Assembly (NCBI GenBank): GCA_949093475.1
Contig: CARXAY010000006.1
Coordinates: forward strand, 1-15,469
Direction: 5' to 3'
DNA from: an uncultured Oscillospiraceae bacterium
GTDB lineage: Bacteria; Bacillota; Clostridia; Oscillospirales; Oscillospiraceae
Length of the DNA: 15,469 nt
The stretch's first letter is position 1. Each line of letters opens with the position of its first letter. Shown in pieces: positions 12,560 to 15,469 of the stretch. Under the pieces are notes generated by a model that saw nothing but the letters and a program-made list of their open reading frames with translations, did not search any database and was not told where the DNA came from. The position numbers were made by a program, and so were the translations under genes.

Positions 12560-15469
12560 ATGAAAAAGGTTGCTTGGAAAAAATGGCTGGCCGCCCTTTT
12601 GGTGGCGGCGCTCTTGCCTCTGGGCGCGCTGGCCGCGCTGGTGGTGGAGCGGGCCGCGGCTGACCCGTACCGTGTGTCCGTGACCACGGATGGGGACAGC
12701 CTCACCATCGGCAACGGCTACATCAGCCGCACGTTCTCCACGGCGGAGAATAAGCTGGCCACGGTCAATCTCACCAACAAGCGCACCGACGGCGCGCCCA
12801 CGGTGTTTACGCCGGGGGAGGGGAGCGAGGAGTTCAAACTCCGGGTGGTCAACACAGTCCCTGCGCTGGACCGCGCGGGCTGGACGGCGAGGGCGGATAG
12901 CTACCAAAATGAGACCGGGCCAAGCGATGGCAACGCGCCCAACCTGATCGACGGCAATACCGGCTCGATCTGGCACACCAAGTATGACGACAGTGGGCAT
13001 GGGACGACCAGCACACCCTACAATGTGATTTTTGATTTGGGGAAGTCCACCACCTTCCAGTGCTTCTCATGGACGCAGAGATCGGCGGGCGGGAACAACG
13101 GACGCACCAAGGACTTTACCCTTTACTATTCTGACAGCGCGACCGCGTTGGACTTCGACGCCGCAGGCTGGACGGAACTGAAAAGCGGTCAATTCCAGCA
13201 GGAGGGAACGACATATGTCCCGCTGGACGCGCCCTGCGCTGCCAGACAACTAAAATTGGTGTCCAAGACACACTGGGCGAACCACGCCGGCGGCGCGGAA
13301 TTCAACCTCCATGCGGAGAAAGACCCCACCGTGGGTCTGACCGGCAGCCGGGAGTTTTCCGCTGGGGAGCTGACGCTGGACGGCGCGCCCACGGTGGAGA
13401 ACACCAACGCCACCATCAACGGTGTGGCAAAGGCAGGGCAGAAGGTGACCTTCCGCTTCGCGCCCTTTACCTTCCGTAACGTGGAATATACCATCACGGA
13501 AAACGTCGTCATGTATGACGGCGACCACTTCATGCGCAAATATCTGGAGATCAGCGTCCCGGAGGCCCAAAAGAAGAATGCGGTGATCGACTACATTGAT
13601 CTGGAATCCCTTGTCACCAACTCCTCCGACGCCACATGGACCATCCCCACCGACGCAGGCGGGATCGTCCAGATGGAGCAGTTCAAGGCCAATCTGGGCC
13701 AGCCCATCTACATCCAAGGAATGTTCTTCGGCTGTGAATTCCCCGTGGCGGACAACGAGATCGTGGATAACGTGGGCTATCTGCGCTATTACACCGGCAA
13801 GTCCTTCACCCGCTTGGAGGCGGACGACCAGCTCACCACCGACGGCAAGTACGTCACGTGGCAGACGGTGGCGGGGGCGGCCCGGAGTACGGACAACGCG
13901 GTCATTCAGGCGGACTTCTTCGAGTACATCAAGTCCATCGCCACCCCCTCCGATTTCCGCATCCAGTACAATTCGTGGTTCGACAACATGATGTTCATCG
14001 ACGATGACAACATTTTGGAATCTTTCATTGAGATCGACAAGGAGCTGAACAAGGTGGGCGTCCGCCCGCTGGATTCCTACGTGGTGGACGACGGCTGGAA
14101 CAACTACAACAGCACCGTTCCCACCGATACGACCAAAATCAGGCGTTCGGGCACTACGCTGAACCAGACCGGCTTCTGGGAGTTCAATGAGAAGTTCCCT
14201 CAGGGACTCACCCCCTCCAGCGAGCTGGTGCATAATTTCGGCAGTAACTTCGGCGTGTGGGTCGGCCCCCGGGGCGGCTACAATTACCAAGGCGAGATCG
14301 CCAATATTATGGCCGCGAAGGGGAAGGGAAGCAACGGCGGCGGCTCCATCGACGTAGCCGACCGGGTGTACCTGAAGAACTTCACCGACATGGCAGTCCA
14401 GTGGATGCATGACTACGGCATCAACTACTGGAAGTGGGACGGCTTTGCCGACAACGGGCAGTACGGGAGCTGGGCCGCCACCGACGGCGTGCCCGGCTAC
14501 GCCCACAACCACATGACCGGCGGCTATCACAATATGTACCACGTCACCGACCTCTGGGAGGGCTGGATCGACCTGATGGAGACGATGCGGGAGAAAGAAA
14601 AGGAATACAACATCAACAAGCTGTGGATCTCCCTCACCTGCTACGTCAACCCCAGTCCATGGTATCTCCAGTGGGCCAACTCGGTGTGGATCCAGTGCAT
14701 CCACGACCAATCGGACGCCGGCTCCAGCGCCAGCAAGATGGATAAGCAGCTCACCTACCGCGAGGCGGCCTATTATGATTTCATCAAGAACCATGAGTTC
14801 CAGTTCCCCCTGTCCAACATCTACAACCATGATCCTATTTATGGAACGGAAGGAACGGGAATGAACCGCAGCACCGCCACCGACGAGCAGTTCCAGAACT
14901 ACCTCTATATGCAGTCCACCCGGGGCACGGCCTTCTGGGAGCTGTATTTCTCCGACAGCATTATGACCCCCGGCAAGTATGAGGTCACCGCCGAGTTCCT
15001 CTCATGGGCGGAGGAGAATTACCATATGCTCCGCAACTCCAAGATGTTCGGCGGAAGCCCGTACAGCACGGTGAAGCTGAACAGCGTGACCAACGGCGGG
15101 GAGCAGAGCGCTTACGGCTTCGCCTGCTTTGACGACACCGACGGCCTCATCTCCTTCCGCAACCCGGCCACCACGGCCAAGAGCGTGACCATCTCCTTTG
15201 ACCGAACCATCGGCGTGCCCGAAAACGCCGGGACGCTGAAGTATCACATGGAGCATTCCCACAACCTGACGGCGGGGACGGCCACCACCGGGACGCTGAC
15301 CTACGGCCAGCAGTACACCGTGACCCTCCAGCCCGACGAGGTGCGCATCCTCCGCTTCTCCAAGAACGGCGATACCACCGCGCCCCAGTTCGCTTGGGTT
15401 TCCAGCGACGGCGGCAACGGCGTGACGGTGAAATTCAACGAAAAGGTCACCGGCGGGACGTTTACCGTC
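12560..15469 (+). CDS. Secreted clan GH-D glycoside hydrolase with inserted F5/8C (CBM32) module (3' end outside window)
   Basis: The frame is open for 970 codons and leaves the window without a stop. Residues 1-24 are a signal peptide (lysine-rich start, hydrophobic core, GALA). The N-terminal beta-sandwich typical of GH36-like enzymes (from about 32; resumes about 255-430 with VEYTITENVVMYDGDHFMRKYLEI) is interrupted by an F5/8 type C sugar-binding domain (about 103-250). The (beta/alpha)8 catalytic domain follows: VVDDGWNNYN (D510, D511), then YWKWDGFADN with the predicted nucleophile D627, and HDQSDAG with D719 as candidate acid/base. A beta domain (about 850-930) and the start of another Ig-like module end the visible part. 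Alpha-galactosidase or alpha-N-acetylgalactosaminidase activity on mucin-type or blood-group glycans is plausible; GH27- or GH31-like alternatives remain. The ATG follows AGGAGGGG. The unseen C-terminus may carry SLH domains like the protein at the left end. Confidence 0.88.
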   Translation, partial: MKKVAWKKWLAALLVAALLPLGALAALVVERAAADPYRVSVTTDGDSLTIGNGYISRTFSTAENKLATVNLTNKRTDGAPTVFTPGEGSEEFKLRVVNTVPALDRAGWTARADSYQNETGPSDGNAPNLIDGNTGSIWHTKYDDSGHGTTSTPYNVIFDLGKSTTFQCFSWTQRSAGGNNGRTKDFTLYYSDSATALDFDAAGWTELKSGQFQQEGTTYVPLDAPCAARQLKLVSKTHWANHAGGAEFNLHAEKDPTVGLTGSREFSAGELTLDGAPTVENTNATINGVAKAGQKVTFRFAPFTFRNVEYTITENVVMYDGDHFMRKYLEISVPEAQKKNAVIDYIDLESLVTNSSDATWTIPTDAGGIVQMEQFKANLGQPIYIQGMFFGCEFPVADNEIVDNVGYLRYYTGKSFTRLEADDQLTTDGKYVTWQTVAGAARSTDNAVIQADFFEYIKSIATPSDFRIQYNSWFDNMMFIDDDNILESFIEIDKELNKVGVRPLDSYVVDDGWNNYNSTVPTDTTKIRRSGTTLNQTGFWEFNEKFPQGLTPSSELVHNFGSNFGVWVGPRGGYNYQGEIANIMAAKGKGSNGGGSIDVADRVYLKNFTDMAVQWMHDYGINYWKWDGFADNGQYGSWAATDGVPGYAHNHMTGGYHNMYHVTDLWEGWIDLMETMREKEKEYNINKLWISLTCYVNPSPWYLQWANSVWIQCIHDQSDAGSSASKMDKQLTYREAAYYDFIKNHEFQFPLSNIYNHDPIYGTEGTGMNRSTATDEQFQNYLYMQSTRGTAFWELYFSDSIMTPGKYEVTAEFLSWAEENYHMLRNSKMFGGSPYSTVKLNSVTNGGEQSAYGFACFDDTDGLISFRNPATTAKSVTISFDRTIGVPENAGTLKYHMEHSHNLTAGTATTGTLTYGQQYTVTLQPDEVRILRFSKNGDTTAPQFAWVSSDGGNGVTVKFNEKVTGGTFTV

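Noticed and set aside
13250..14830. 526-codon minus-strand open frame inside the glycosidase gene
   Set aside because: It arises from GC-rich codon bias opposite a recognisable GH-D enzyme; it is Val/Gly/His-rich and has no recognisable domain.

Overview
The window looks like the chromosome of a GC-rich, Gram-positive anaerobic gut Firmicute, most likely in the Oscillospiraceae (Flavonifractor/Oscillibacter type). This placement is inferred from SLH-anchored surface proteins with Big_2/NPCBM modules, strong AGGAGG ribosome binding sites, sigma-A-like promoters, strongly GC-rich third codon positions, and intergenic hairpin repeats of a kind I associate with this group. No rRNA, tRNA, CRISPR array, insertion sequence or phage gene was seen. 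Both ends cut through large surface-protein genes.

Layout. (1) 1-3347: the 3' part of a cell-wall-anchored, probably glycan-active protein (NPCBM end, Ig-like modules, three SLH domains). (2) 3348-3565: a short region packed with perfect hairpins, ending in a strong terminator. (3) 3566-6734: a LysR regulator divergent from a two-gene operon encoding a carboxymuconolactone decarboxylase-cupin fusion and an exported SLH-flavodoxin-cyclophilin-like fusion, a probable redox/stress unit. The divergent promoter region holds a T-N11-A LysR box and a second dyad over the lysR promoter. (4) 6682-8916: an AraC/cupin regulator divergent from an FHS-like major facilitator; the araC gene overlaps the flavodoxin gene tail to tail. 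(5) 8938-10755: a strong promoter and an operon of a BlaI-type repressor, an M56 (BlaR1-like) membrane metalloprotease split by a -1 frameshift, and a small secreted Trp-rich protein, joined by ATGA overlaps and followed by a strong terminator. (6) 10916-12353: a monocistronic citrate synthase with its own promoter and a weak terminator. (7) 12445-15469: a promoter, a leader with two abutting perfect palindromes, and a large secreted clan GH-D glycoside hydrolase (alpha-galactosidase/alpha-N-acetylgalactosaminidase type) with an inserted F5/8C (CBM32) module, running off the window.

How the parts fit. The two end genes suggest host- or plant-glycan degradation at the cell surface, and the AraC/MFS pair may import a released sugar. 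The LysR unit fits a response to an electrophile, quinone or redox signal, with an unusual flavodoxin displayed outside the cell. The BlaI/M56/small-protein operon is the best candidate for a little-described system: a proteolytic envelope sensor that lacks the penicillin-binding sensor domain of BlaR1 and is co-translated with a small exported protein that could be its ligand, substrate or output.
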